Shown piece by piece: positions 52,394 to 61,559 of a stretch of 61,571 nt of DNA (its first letter is position 1; each line of letters begins with the position of its first letter). A program made the translations under genes and the position numbers. The notes below the pieces were generated by a model. That model was not told where the DNA came from. It did not search any database and was given only the letters and a program-made list of their open reading frames with translations. Source of the DNA: Gaoshiqia sp050298035 (lineage in GTDB: Bacteria > Bacteroidota > Bacteroidia > Bacteroidales > Prolixibacteraceae). The stretch is taken from positions 1 through 61,571 of the forward strand of contig JBNKTK010000006.1 of NCBI GenBank assembly GCA_050298035.1. The letters run 5' to 3'.

Positions 52394-55288
52394 ATGCGAT
52401 CAGTAAAAATTATTGCAATCATTTTCTTTTCATTGTGCCAGTTGCCCCTTTTTGCCCAGTACTACTCAACTGGCGATGATCCGGGTAGTATCAGGTGGAA
52501 AGAAATCCGCACGACTAACTTCCAGATCATTTTTCCGGAAGATTATGAGGAAAAAGCACAGCAGGTTGCCAATTTATTCGAAAAGGTTTATGCATACGGA
52601 TACAAAACCCTTGATCATCCACCCCGGAAAATTTCGGTGATATTGCATACCCGTACGGTTAGATCGAATGGCTTGGTGGCCTGGGCGCCCAAGCGGGTCG
52701 AATTATATACTACACCGCATCAAAAGATTTATGCCCAGGATTGGCTCGAAGAGTTGGCTGTCCACGAGTTCAGGCATGTGGTGCAAATGGACAAAATTCA
52801 AAGTGAGCTGCCGGCAATTTTTCCTGCCCTTTTGGGCGAACAGGCCGCGGCTGCTGTGGTTGGAGCGTATTTGCCGTTTTGGTTCATCGAAGGAGACGCT
52901 GTTATGACCGAAACAGCATTGACTAAAACGGGGCGGGGAAGACTCCCTTCTTTTTTAATGGAGAATAAGGCCCAGGCCGTAGAAAATGGATTGTATTCCT
53001 ACAACAAAGCAGCTTTGGGGTCATACAAAGATTTTGTTCCAAACAGGTACCGCTTTGGCTATTGGTTGGCTGGAGCTATTCGTGAAAAATATGGTGCAGG
53101 CATATGGGATGATGTATTGGGTGAAGTTGCAGGAAGTCCATTGTCCCTGAATCCCGTTAATAAGGTATTCCGAAGAAAAACAGGATTTACAAAAGAGAAG
53201 CTCTATAAAAATATATTTGCTGACTACCAGAGTACGTGGGAATCTGAAATCAATTCGTTAAATATTTCGGACTTTACTATTGTGAGTCCAAAGTCAAACG
53301 AATACATCAACTATCTCTATTTATCTGCGCTTCCCGATTCATCAGTAATTGCTGTAAAAGAAAGCCGGAGCGATATTCTTCGGATTGTGCAGCTCAAAGA
53401 CGGAACAGAAAAAGTATTGTATACACCGGGGCCCATTTTTGGCGAATCGTTTTCACACCATGGCAGCAAACTTATCTGGTCTGAAAAACGGCCTGATCCA
53501 AGATGGACACATGCAGACCATTCAGTCATTGTATTGTATGATCTGAAAACAGGAATAAAGAAAGAATGTGTCCCGGCAAACAAACTTTTCAGTCCTGCAC
53601 TGTCACCTGATAATAAATCATTTGTCGCTGTATCGGTTGACTATTCCAATAATTACAAGCTGGTTATTGTTGATGAAGAAAACGGAATTATCACCAACAG
53701 TTACTCACTGCCCGAAAATGATTTCTTTTTCACACCATGCTGGGATGCCACAGGAAGAAGCATCTATTTCATAGGCTTGAATGAAAAAGGGAAGTACATT
53801 GGAAAACTCAGTCTTGATTCCAGAAAAATCACCAAACTTACTGCAGAGAACTATTTTGATATCCGAAACCCAAGGCTTCAGGATGATAAACTATATTTTA
53901 CTTCTGCCAAAACAGGAATTGACAACATTTTTTGCATCAACCTGAAAGATAACCGAACCACTCAGGTGACCTCCGTACCATTTGGAGCTGATTATCCTAT
54001 TGTGTTGAATAACCAACTGTATTTCAGTAATTACACATCAAAAGGGTATGAAGCATCAAAAATGGATTTGAAAGAATCGGTTGGGATTCCCGATAGTGAA
54101 ATCATCCCATATAAATATTCATTGGCTGAATCGCTTGCACAACAAGAGGATACGATCCTTGACTTTTCGGTATCCGATCAGTTTAATTACCAGGCAAAAC
54201 CTTACCGGAAAATGGCGCACCTGTTTAATTTTCACAGTTGGGCACCAGCTTATATAAATGTGAATGATTACGACATAAAACCGGGTGTTTCCTTCATGTC
54301 GCAAAATAAATTGGGAACTGCAAATACACATTTAGGCTATGAATATAACACCACCGAGAAATCGGGAAGATATCATTTCGACTTTGAATATTCCGGCCTC
54401 TATCCCATAATTAGCACCAGCGCCGGTTATGGTAAAAGAAAATCAGATTACTTGTTCATTACAAATACAGTTGACCAGAATGGAACTATTATAGAGAGAG
54501 ATACAACAATTAGAAATTATTCGTGGAACGAATTGGAGTTCAAGCTCAATACGCGGCTGCCCCTTTATTTTAGCAACGGAAAATACGTCCAGGTATTCCA
54601 ACCTGAGGTCGAATACAGCTATCACGAAGTTGATCACGACCATACAACTCCGGCTGAATTCTATGAAGGGTACTATCATTCCTTGACATACCGATTATTT
54701 TTTCTGAACACAATCCGGCAAGCTGAATTGGATTTACAGCCAGATTGGGGACAAGTCTTCGAACTGATTTACCGTAACAGCCCGTCGGGTGGAACAAACC
54801 TGGGTAGCCTGAAGGCCGTTCAATCTGTTCTGTATTTCCCGGGGATTTTGAGAAACCAGGGATTAAAAATCTACAACGCATATCAACAAAAAAACACAAA
54901 TGGCAATATTGCTTTTACGGATGTTGTTAAGTTTCCCCGTGGCTATAACCGGTTTCAGAACGATGAACTGTATTCGTTCTCTGCCGACTATGCGATGCCT
55001 CTTTTATATCCGGATTGTAGTTTGGGAAGGCTGTTCTACCTAAAAAGAGTCAAAACAACACTGTTTTACGATTACAGCTGGCTAAAAGGAACAATCTACA
55101 ATTCGGACGGCTCGACAGATGGGAGTTATAGTGGCGACCTAAAATCAGTTGGAGTTGAACTGCGGGGCGATGGCCATCTTCTTCGCCTGGTGACACCTGT
55201 ATCCCTGGGTATTCGTGAAATTTATTTACCAGATAGAAAAGAGTTCCGAAGCGAGTTTTTGTTATCCATCAGCTTCGACTCACTCTGA
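52394..55288 (+). CDS. Gluzincin-like protease, beta-propeller and outer-membrane barrel in one protein
   Basis: 964 residues with a signal peptide (IIAIIFFSLCQLPLFA). The N-terminal ~250 residues resemble a peptidase-MA-like gluzincin: HEFRH at 124-128 gives the HExxH zinc motif and WFIEGDA supplies the third ligand, Glu166. Residues ~270-570 look like a six-blade propeller with TolB-like repeats (FSPALSPDNKSFVAVS, FFTPCWDATGRSIYF). From ~600 onward are alternating amphipathic strands ending FLLSISFDSL, as in a BamA/surface-antigen-type barrel. It is predicted to sit in the outer membrane with a periplasmic or surface protease. The substrate is unknown. Its 3' end overlaps the convergent gene by 9 bp. 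Confidence 0.82.
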   Translation: MRSVKIIAIIFFSLCQLPLFAQYYSTGDDPGSIRWKEIRTTNFQIIFPEDYEEKAQQVANLFEKVYAYGYKTLDHPPRKISVILHTRTVRSNGLVAWAPKRVELYTTPHQKIYAQDWLEELAVHEFRHVVQMDKIQSELPAIFPALLGEQAAAAVVGAYLPFWFIEGDAVMTETALTKTGRGRLPSFLMENKAQAVENGLYSYNKAALGSYKDFVPNRYRFGYWLAGAIREKYGAGIWDDVLGEVAGSPLSLNPVNKVFRRKTGFTKEKLYKNIFADYQSTWESEINSLNISDFTIVSPKSNEYINYLYLSALPDSSVIAVKESRSDILRIVQLKDGTEKVLYTPGPIFGESFSHHGSKLIWSEKRPDPRWTHADHSVIVLYDLKTGIKKECVPANKLFSPALSPDNKSFVAVSVDYSNNYKLVIVDEENGIITNSYSLPENDFFFTPCWDATGRSIYFIGLNEKGKYIGKLSLDSRKITKLTAENYFDIRNPRLQDDKLYFTSAKTGIDNIFCINLKDNRTTQVTSVPFGADYPIVLNNQLYFSNYTSKGYEASKMDLKESVGIPDSEIIPYKYSLAESLAQQEDTILDFSVSDQFNYQAKPYRKMAHLFNFHSWAPAYINVNDYDIKPGVSFMSQNKLGTANTHLGYEYNTTEKSGRYHFDFEYSGLYPIISTSAGYGKRKSDYLFITNTVDQNGTIIERDTTIRNYSWNELEFKLNTRLPLYFSNGKYVQVFQPEVEYSYHEVDHDHTTPAEFYEGYYHSLTYRLFFLNTIRQAELDLQPDWGQVFELIYRNSPSGGTNLGSLKAVQSVLYFPGILRNQGLKIYNAYQQKNTNGNIAFTDVVKFPRGYNRFQNDELYSFSADYAMPLLYPDCSLGRLFYLKRVKTTLFYDYSWLKGTIYNSDGSTDGSYSGDLKSVGVELRGDGHLLRLVTPVSLGIREIYLPDRKEFRSEFLLSISFDSL

Positions 55289-56482
55289 TCGCAGTGTCAG
55301 GATTGTAATTTCAGGAGCCATATCAATCCGGCCCAGAAACCCCACACAACCGATTCCCCTGTTCACATAGAGGTATTGATTGTTCTGTTGGTATAAACCG
55401 CCCCATGTTTTTTGGATCAGGTACATCGGGCTAAATTCCATTCCGCCAATTTTTACGGCAAACTGTCCGCCATGCGTGTGCCCCGATAAGGTGAGCGGGA
55501 TCGTGGTTTTTCCGATAACCTTGTCAAGCCAGTGTGCCGGATCGTGTGTCATCAAAATTTTAAACGCATCAACAGGGACTTCGGCCATCGCAGAATCGAG
55601 CCGGGCATATTGGGGGAATGGTTTGTGTCCCCAGTTTTCTACACCAATGATATAAAAGGAAGTATCACGAATACTCACTTTAGAGAATTGGTTTAACAGC
55701 AGATCGAACCCGGCGTTTATCAATTCCTTATGAATAATTTCCTGATTCTCCAGCTTATCCTGTTGACTGTTCCATTTTGAATAATCTCCGTAGTCATGAT
55801 TTCCAAGTATGGCAAATTTCCCGTACCGGGCTTTCATGCCAGTCAACTCATCTTCAAAACCAGTCATTTCCTGGTTGTAATTGTTTACAATATCTCCGGT
55901 GAAAAGTATCAAATCGGCATCAATTTGGTTGATTACCTCCGTGCATCTTTTCATAAAACGATCATCCTCGAAACTTCCTAGATGGATATCCGAAATTTGA
56001 ACAATCTTCAATCCATTCAATGCAACCGGCATATCAGGCAACATTAACTCAACTTGCTCTTGCCGAATTGATTTACGTCCCAAAACAATTCCATAGCCAA
56101 TACTGAGAAGCATGCCCAGACTCAGGATCGTACCGCTCAATACAATTGCCCTGGAAGCAAACTTTGCCCGGAACAAGCGAAAGGGGATTGCTACCAGCGT
56201 AAAAACAGCAATGATGAATTTGGGGATTATATTTAGGATTGTCAGGTCAATGACAAAATAGAAAAACTGGTAGTTCGTCGTTTGTCGTAATTTCTCAGGA
56301 TTCAAAAAAGCAATGAGCCAAACAGTGAAAAAAAGTATTGCACTGAGCCAATAAATGAAGCTCACCTTCTTTTTTGTTTTGCGATCTTTCACTAATTGAG
56401 TGATACCTGCAAAAGCAAGCCCTTCAACTATGAGCAGGATCAAAATGAAAATTAAAATACCTGATGTCGGAATTCCTCTCAT
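55280..56482 (-). CDS. Membrane-anchored metallophosphoesterase
   Basis: Calcineurin-like phosphoesterase with four N-terminal membrane helices (about residues 7-135). The catalytic domain begins near 150 and has the full motif set: SDIHLG, FTGDIVNN, GNHDY, MTHDP and SGHTHGG. YkuE-type relatives hydrolyse UDP-diacylglucosamine or phospholipid-type substrates, so a role in envelope lipid metabolism is plausible, but the substrate is not defined by sequence. 400 residues. Confidence 0.92.
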   Translation of the reverse strand: MRGIPTSGILIFILILLIVEGLAFAGITQLVKDRKTKKKVSFIYWLSAILFFTVWLIAFLNPEKLRQTTNYQFFYFVIDLTILNIIPKFIIAVFTLVAIPFRLFRAKFASRAIVLSGTILSLGMLLSIGYGIVLGRKSIRQEQVELMLPDMPVALNGLKIVQISDIHLGSFEDDRFMKRCTEVINQIDADLILFTGDIVNNYNQEMTGFEDELTGMKARYGKFAILGNHDYGDYSKWNSQQDKLENQEIIHKELINAGFDLLLNQFSKVSIRDTSFYIIGVENWGHKPFPQYARLDSAMAEVPVDAFKILMTHDPAHWLDKVIGKTTIPLTLSGHTHGGQFAVKIGGMEFSPMYLIQKTWGGLYQQNNQYLYVNRGIGCVGFLGRIDMAPEITILTLRSE

Positions 56483-57304
56483 CTGAAAATGTATTTGAGC
56501 TAAACGAAAATAAGCATCTTAACTGAGAATATTGATGAATTTGGCCAATCCCCGGTAGATTAAGCTAGAACGAAGGAGCTAATCGCAATGGAAAAACGGG
56601 CGTAATCTATTGTTTTTCAGTCTAAATATCTGCTATTTTTATCGTTTTTAACCTTCTCAGATTTCAATGTTTCTGTGTGTCCCTCCATCAGGGCATAAAA
56701 ATTCAGTTTTGAAGGGGAGTAACGGAAGTTTCTATGTACAAACCGTAAAAAAAGTTTGAATTTAAATCTCAGGCAAAAATTTACACCAAACTCAAATTTC
56801 ATCAAAAGCTTTTTGCAACGCAAATTTGTACGCGCGATATGTTGTGTTGGGGAGAAGTATTTCTACATCTGTAAAAATACGATTATAACAAATGTGAATT
56901 ACAAATGTAACTCGAGCAGGAAGGATGCGCGAAAATAGGAAATCACATTTCGCAACAATAATAATGGAGATTTATAACATTTAAGTATGTAGTGAATTCA
57001 TTTATTACAAATATGGATTTACAAATAACACACTGAATTTCGCAAAAAGAACACTAAGAAATATTCTAAATAAAACATTAAATATCAGATCATTATTTGA
57101 TATTAATTGAAGTTTCAAATGATGCATATAATAGTATTGGGGGACATACAGCGCATATCTATAAATATAAAACACATATTATGCTGTATATTAGCTAATT
57201 ATTAGAATCAAGTAAAGTTTTAATCACATCTTTATTCTTACTCAACTCAGGAAATATGGCACTATGTATTACCATTTGTTAATCGATCTGGTTTACAAAT
57301 TTGG
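56483..57304. other. Long AT-rich intergenic region without a supported gene
   Basis: Only short frames occur here (a 68-codon one at 56617-56823 looks random). A dyad, ATACAGC...GCTGTAT, spans about 57147-57186. Two ACAAATGT copies lie near 56889-56910. The far right end carries the promoter of the XRE gene. I see no RNA gene or insertion sequence. Confidence 0.5.
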
Positions 57305-57335
57305 TTTGCTTGAGTTGTCAAATATGTTATTTTTG
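57305..57335 (+). promoter_or_regulatory. Consensus promoter of the XRE-pyrK-pyrD unit
   Basis: TTTG (57305-57308), exactly 19 bp, then TATTTTTG (57328-57335): a full match to the Bacteroidota consensus. Transcription should begin near 57342, 15 nt before the ATG at 57357. Confidence 0.8.
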
Positions 57336-57356
57336 TAAAAACAAAGATTAACAACT

Positions 57357-57803
57357 ATGAATAGCCGGATTAAGCAATTTATGGATTACAAGGGGATCAC
57401 TGCCTCGGAGTTGGCTGATAATATCGGGGTGCAACGTTCAAATGTGACCCATGTATTACATGGTCGCAATAAGCCAAGCTTTCAATTCATTGCTAAATTG
57501 CTCGAAACATATCCGGAAATCGATGCAAAATGGTTAATCATGGGCGAGGGGGAGATGCTGGAAAGCAACACTGTAAAAACTCCAAATCTATTCACTAATG
57601 CTCCTTCGACCGCTGAAGAGGTGTTGCTTCAAACAGTAAAGGAAATAGAGACCGAACCTGTAAAAGAAGAAGTGAAAAGTCCAAAGCAAGAGTTCATTCC
57701 CATAGCGAAAATTGCCAGTGAGGCTTCACCTGATAGAGAAATTGAGCGAATTGTAGTTTTTTATACTGACCAAACTTTTAAACAATACATTCCCTCCAAA
57801 TAA
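57357..57803 (+). CDS. XRE-family helix-turn-helix protein
   Basis: 148 residues. Residues ~1-65 are a Cro/CI-type helix-turn-helix (ITASELADNIGVQRSNVTHV, then HGRNKPSFQFIAKLLETYPE). A flexible Glu/Pro/Lys-rich linker follows, and a short C-terminal segment reads REIERIVVFYTDQTFKQY. This type is common and conserved in Bacteroidota, where it often stands alone. It lies 35 bp upstream of pyrK; whether it regulates pyrimidine genes is unknown. Confidence 0.88.
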   Translation: MNSRIKQFMDYKGITASELADNIGVQRSNVTHVLHGRNKPSFQFIAKLLETYPEIDAKWLIMGEGEMLESNTVKTPNLFTNAPSTAEEVLLQTVKEIETEPVKEEVKSPKQEFIPIAKIASEASPDREIERIVVFYTDQTFKQYIPSK

Positions 57804-57812
57804 TTTTTCTCC

Positions 57813-57820
57813 TATCTTTG
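57813..57820 (+). promoter_or_regulatory. Candidate -7 element for pyrK-pyrD
   Basis: TATCTTTG matches TAnnTTTG and lies 18 bp before the ATG at 57839. It implies that pyrK can be transcribed separately from the XRE gene and argues against the TTG at 57818 as the start codon. Confidence 0.55.
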
Positions 57821-57838
57821 CTGGCAAAACTAGTCGGA

Positions 57839-58618
57839 ATGAAAAAAACTGTTCAGGAGCTTTTGCTCATTGAAAATACACAACTAAATCATGATAATTT
57901 TCGCTTGGTACTGCAATCAGATTCTGATTTGCCAGAGATATTTCCCGGACAATTTGTAAACGTTGAAATAAAGAAGGCAACTGAAATTTTCCTTCGCAGG
58001 CCATTTTCTGTTTTAGATGTAAATTACGAAAACAGAACATTCTCCCTTCTGGTAAAGATACTTGGGCGGGGCTCCAAGGTATTGACAACTTATAAAGCCG
58101 GTGAAAGAATCAGTGTTATATTCCCGCTTGGCAAGGGATTCTCGCAACCTAGTCCTGATGACAAAATTTTGTTGGTCGGTGGAGGAAGCGGGGTTGCACC
58201 AATGCTGTTTTTATCGAAAGTTTGTGGTTTAAATCCCGAAAATGTACATATCTTACTCGGGGCACGCAGTAAAAATGACCATATTGATGTAACAGATTAC
58301 CAGCATAACGGGACAATGTATTTTACTACAGAAGATGGAAGTTTAGGAGAAAAAGGGTTTGTGACCAATCATACTGTATACAAAAATGAATTAGCTTCAT
58401 TCTCAAAAATTTACACTTGTGGTCCGGATGCAATGATGAAAGCTGTTGCACGTGATGCGGCCCAGACAGGTGTATTCTGCGAAGTATCACTCGAAAATAT
58501 GATGGCCTGTGGTTTTGGTGTCTGCCTTTGCTGTGTGGAAAAAACCACTTCGGGTCATAAATGTGTTTGTACAGACGGTCCTGTTTTTAATATTAAAGAA
58601 TTGACATGGCAGATTTAA
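57839..58618 (+). CDS. pyrK: Dihydroorotate dehydrogenase electron-transfer subunit
   Basis: FAD and 2Fe-2S subunit that passes electrons from the class 1B dihydroorotate dehydrogenase to NAD+. The start is ATG 57839 (259 residues, MKKTVQELLLIENT). The FAD-binding motif is LRRPFSV, the nucleotide-binding motif GGGSGVAPM, and the iron-sulfur cluster cysteines lie in MACGFGVCLCCVEK with HKCVCTDGP. The stop overlaps pyrD by 13 bp, showing translational coupling of the two subunits. Confidence 0.95.
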   Translation: MKKTVQELLLIENTQLNHDNFRLVLQSDSDLPEIFPGQFVNVEIKKATEIFLRRPFSVLDVNYENRTFSLLVKILGRGSKVLTTYKAGERISVIFPLGKGFSQPSPDDKILLVGGGSGVAPMLFLSKVCGLNPENVHILLGARSKNDHIDVTDYQHNGTMYFTTEDGSLGEKGFVTNHTVYKNELASFSKIYTCGPDAMMKAVARDAAQTGVFCEVSLENMMACGFGVCLCCVEKTTSGHKCVCTDGPVFNIKELTWQI

Positions 58619-59517
58619 GCGTAAAGATAAAAGACCTCTTATTTAAGAATCCGGTTCTGACAGCTTCCGGGACATGTGGTTTCGGTGAAGAAATAGCTGA
58701 TTTCATTGATCTGGAAAAGCTTGGCGGTGTAGTAATGAAAGGAACTACCCTAAAGCCACGCGAAGGCAATAACTATCCCCGGATGGCCGAAACCCCTTCC
58801 GGCATGCTTAATGCTGTTGGATTGCAAAATAAAGGTGTCGACAATTTCATTAAAAACATCTATCCGAACATTAAAGATATTAATACCAATTTCATTGTAA
58901 ATGTGAATGGTTCAACCATTGAGGAGTATGTTGAATTAACTGAACAGATCAATGAATTGGATAAAATACCGGCAATTGAGTTGAATATTAGCTGCCCCAA
59001 TGTAAAAGAAGGGGGCATGGCTTTCGGTGTCAGTTGTCCTTCGGCCGAAGCTGTTGTAAAGGCAGTCAGGGCTGTATATTCCAAGCCTCTAATTGTGAAG
59101 CTGTCACCGAATGTGACCAATATTGCTGAAATTGCCCGTGCGGTGGAAGGCCAGGGCGCTGATGGTGTTTCGCTGGTGAATACATTCCTGGGGATGGCCA
59201 TTAATGCAGAAACCCGCAAGCCGGTTCTTTCAACAATTACCGGAGGTTTATCAGGTCCGGCAATAAAACCGATCGCACTCCGGATGGTTTGGCAAGTTGC
59301 TCAGGCAGTGAAAGTTCCGGTGATTGGAATGGGAGGCATCATGAATGCAACTGATGCAATTGAGTTTATCCTGGCTGGTGCAAGTGCTGTGCAAGTCGGA
59401 ACGGCCCTATTCATTAATCCAACCATTCCGGTTCAGATTGTAGAAGGTATCAATGATTATCTGGATCGTCATAACTACAATTCAATCAATGACATAATTG
59501 GTGGATTACAAATCTAA
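58606..59517 (+). CDS. pyrD: Dihydroorotate dehydrogenase B (NAD+), catalytic subunit
   Basis: Oxidises dihydroorotate to orotate on FMN, the fourth step of pyrimidine synthesis, paired with PyrK. 303 residues with the TIM-barrel signatures ASGTCGFGEE, NAVGLQNKGVD, NISCPNVKEGG (with the class 1 catalytic Cys nearby in FGVSC), KLSPNVT and the FMN phosphate site GMGGIMNATDAIEF. Together with pyrBI at 28-30 kb, four pyrimidine genes lie in this window in two separate operons. Confidence 0.96.
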   Translation: MADLSVKIKDLLFKNPVLTASGTCGFGEEIADFIDLEKLGGVVMKGTTLKPREGNNYPRMAETPSGMLNAVGLQNKGVDNFIKNIYPNIKDINTNFIVNVNGSTIEEYVELTEQINELDKIPAIELNISCPNVKEGGMAFGVSCPSAEAVVKAVRAVYSKPLIVKLSPNVTNIAEIARAVEGQGADGVSLVNTFLGMAINAETRKPVLSTITGGLSGPAIKPIALRMVWQVAQAVKVPVIGMGGIMNATDAIEFILAGASAVQVGTALFINPTIPVQIVEGINDYLDRHNYNSINDIIGGLQI

Positions 59518-59540
59518 AACATTAAATTCACATTTGTATT

Positions 59541-60842
59541 TTGCAGTATTTCAAGTATTTTATCATCCTGTTAGTGTTTGTTTTCTCTTATGGCTCGAAG
59601 AGCTATGTGACAATGAAGCAAATACCACCTTATTACAGGCTTGAGGTACAAGGTTTGAATAACCGGATCACTAACGAAGCTTCTGAATTTGAAAGTTCAC
59701 TTTACATTCAAAAGCAAATAGAACGTTTCATGACACAGTGGGACCTAAAAGGCGTGTCGGTTGCCATTGTTAAAAATGAAAAGTTGATCTATTCCCACGG
59801 TTTTGGCAAAGCTGACGATGATTACAACGAAGTTCAGGCGGGAAGTTTGTTTCGTTTAGCCAGTGTCTCGAAATTGCTCACGGCTGTCGCAATTATGAAA
59901 CTGGTTGAAGAGAAAAAGTTATCACTTGACGCGACCGTTTTTGGACCAAGCGGTATCATTAAGGACACGCTTTTCAATCAGGTAAAAGACAAAAAAATTT
60001 ACAAAATCACTGTCAGGCACTTGCTGGCGCATTCCGGTGGATGGACCCAGCGATATGGTGATCCTGCCTTTAATTCACTCTACATTGCCGAAAAAGTCGG
60101 TGATCCTGCACCTGCAACTATTCGTTCATTTTATAAATACATTTCAACCCGCCGTTTATCATTCGTTCCCGGCAGCCAGGTTTCGTACTCGAATATGGGA
60201 TATATTTTTCTGGGTGAAGTCATTAGTACCGTTTCCGGTAAACCCTGCGAATCATATATTCAGGATGAAATTCTGATCCCTAACGGAATTATTGATATGC
60301 ACATTGGGAATAGTTATCGTGAAAACAGGTTTCCCAACGAAGTACAGTATTACGAACAGGATGGAAGCAAACAAATACCGGAATATAATGGATCCGGAAG
60401 ATTGGTCGACAAATCGAATGGCGGTAACCCCATCGAGTTGCTGAGTGCTGCCGGTGGTTGGATTAGCTCAGCTGTTGAACTGGCCAGGTTTATCACCCTA
60501 ATTGATGGTCATCCCGGTGTGAAAGATATCCTCAGTAAAAAATCAATCCGCGAAATGACTGACAATACCTATGCGAAGGGCCCGCTAGGATGGAAAGCTA
60601 CTTTAGATAACGGCGATTGGTATCGTACCGGAAGTATGGCAGGTACTTCGGCGATGATCAAAAAGCAACACGATGGTTATACCTGGATTTTTATTTCAAA
60701 CTCCAGTAGCTGGAAAGGATCCAAACTCCCAACCGATATAAACCGGTTGATGACAAAACTACTTTCCAGGGTAAAAAAATGGCCGGAGAGGGATCTTTTC
60801 GACTACTATCCAATTGATTCTCTGCCTCTGGCGTACAACTAA
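59541..60842 (+). CDS. Class C beta-lactamase-like serine hydrolase
   Basis: Penicillin-binding-protein-type hydrolase of the S12 family, exported. It starts at TTG 59541 (433 residues), which supplies a signal peptide (FKYFIILLVFVFSYG); the next Met at 59613 would remove it. Active-site motifs: SxxK is SVSK (Ser108, Lys111), YxN is YSN (Tyr216) and the third motif is RTGSMAGT near residue 373. Such proteins act as esterases, D-aminopeptidases or peptidoglycan carboxypeptidases; true beta-lactamase activity is not implied. It lies 23 bp after pyrD but is unlikely to share its function. Confidence 0.85.
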   Translation: MQYFKYFIILLVFVFSYGSKSYVTMKQIPPYYRLEVQGLNNRITNEASEFESSLYIQKQIERFMTQWDLKGVSVAIVKNEKLIYSHGFGKADDDYNEVQAGSLFRLASVSKLLTAVAIMKLVEEKKLSLDATVFGPSGIIKDTLFNQVKDKKIYKITVRHLLAHSGGWTQRYGDPAFNSLYIAEKVGDPAPATIRSFYKYISTRRLSFVPGSQVSYSNMGYIFLGEVISTVSGKPCESYIQDEILIPNGIIDMHIGNSYRENRFPNEVQYYEQDGSKQIPEYNGSGRLVDKSNGGNPIELLSAAGGWISSAVELARFITLIDGHPGVKDILSKKSIREMTDNTYAKGPLGWKATLDNGDWYRTGSMAGTSAMIKKQHDGYTWIFISNSSSWKGSKLPTDINRLMTKLLSRVKKWPERDLFDYYPIDSLPLAYN

Positions 60843-60933
60843 AAAATCGGTTTTAATTTTTTTTAACGAATTTTCCGGGGATTCATTTTTGAATAATTCC
60901 TATTTTTAAGCGGAATCTAAGAGGGGGTGCTTT

Positions 60934-61395
60934 ATGAAACTGCTATTATCGTGTTCACTTTTCTTATTATTAGCATTATTTACACATGGACAGACAAAGT
61001 ATGTTTTTCAGATGTGCGATGTTAATTGTCCGAAAGTTGAAAAATGTCAGGGAGACCAATTTCTGAGTGAAGATGTTCAGATTAAGTTGGAACAATTCAA
61101 TTTAATTTACACTAAAAAGATAGATATTGATGGCCCACGTTGTTTTCAATCTACCGAAATTGACAAACCTGACCTTTACTATTCCGTTCAAAAACTGTCT
61201 AACTATTATCGTAAAGGCTTAAAGAAAGGTACCATTGATAAAGCTGAAGCAGAATCAGAATTGAAATCTATCCTGGATAAATGCATTCAAATTTTTTCAA
61301 AAGATACTACGCCCATTGAAGCAGAACTGAGAGCTGCCAGCAATCCCAAAGATATTGTGAGTATTTTTGATAAGATCATCATTAAAAACGACTAA
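60934..61395 (+). CDS. Small secreted protein of unknown function
   Basis: 153 residues with a clear signal peptide (LLLSCSLFLLLALFTHG, cleavage before QTKY). The mature protein is helical and charged and has five cysteines: four early (MCDVNCPKVEKCQG and a later GPRCFQ) and one in DKCIQ, which may form disulfides in the periplasm. Not recognised. A purine-rich GAGGGGGTG lies 5 bp before the ATG at 60934 and may act as a ribosome-binding site. The 176 bp after the stop show nothing until the possible next start at 61560. Confidence 0.72.
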   Translation: MKLLLSCSLFLLLALFTHGQTKYVFQMCDVNCPKVEKCQGDQFLSEDVQIKLEQFNLIYTKKIDIDGPRCFQSTEIDKPDLYYSVQKLSNYYRKGLKKGTIDKAEAESELKSILDKCIQIFSKDTTPIEAELRAASNPKDIVSIFDKIIIKND

Positions 61396-61559
61396 GCCGG
61401 CTCCACCATTTATCTTCTCCTTTTTACTTGTTTCTGAAGAAATACCCAATTTGGAACATTCGGGTTTATCTGTTTGCAACCTTGAACAATTCAGGATTTG
61501 GCTTGTTTTAAAGGTTGAAATTTTGGATATAATAGAGTGTTAAATAAAGAAATTGGAAT

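Noticed and set aside
56617..56823. 68-codon minus-strand frame in the AT-rich spacer
   Set aside because: Composition is dominated by Phe/Lys as expected from AT-rich random sequence; no promoter or ribosome-binding site.
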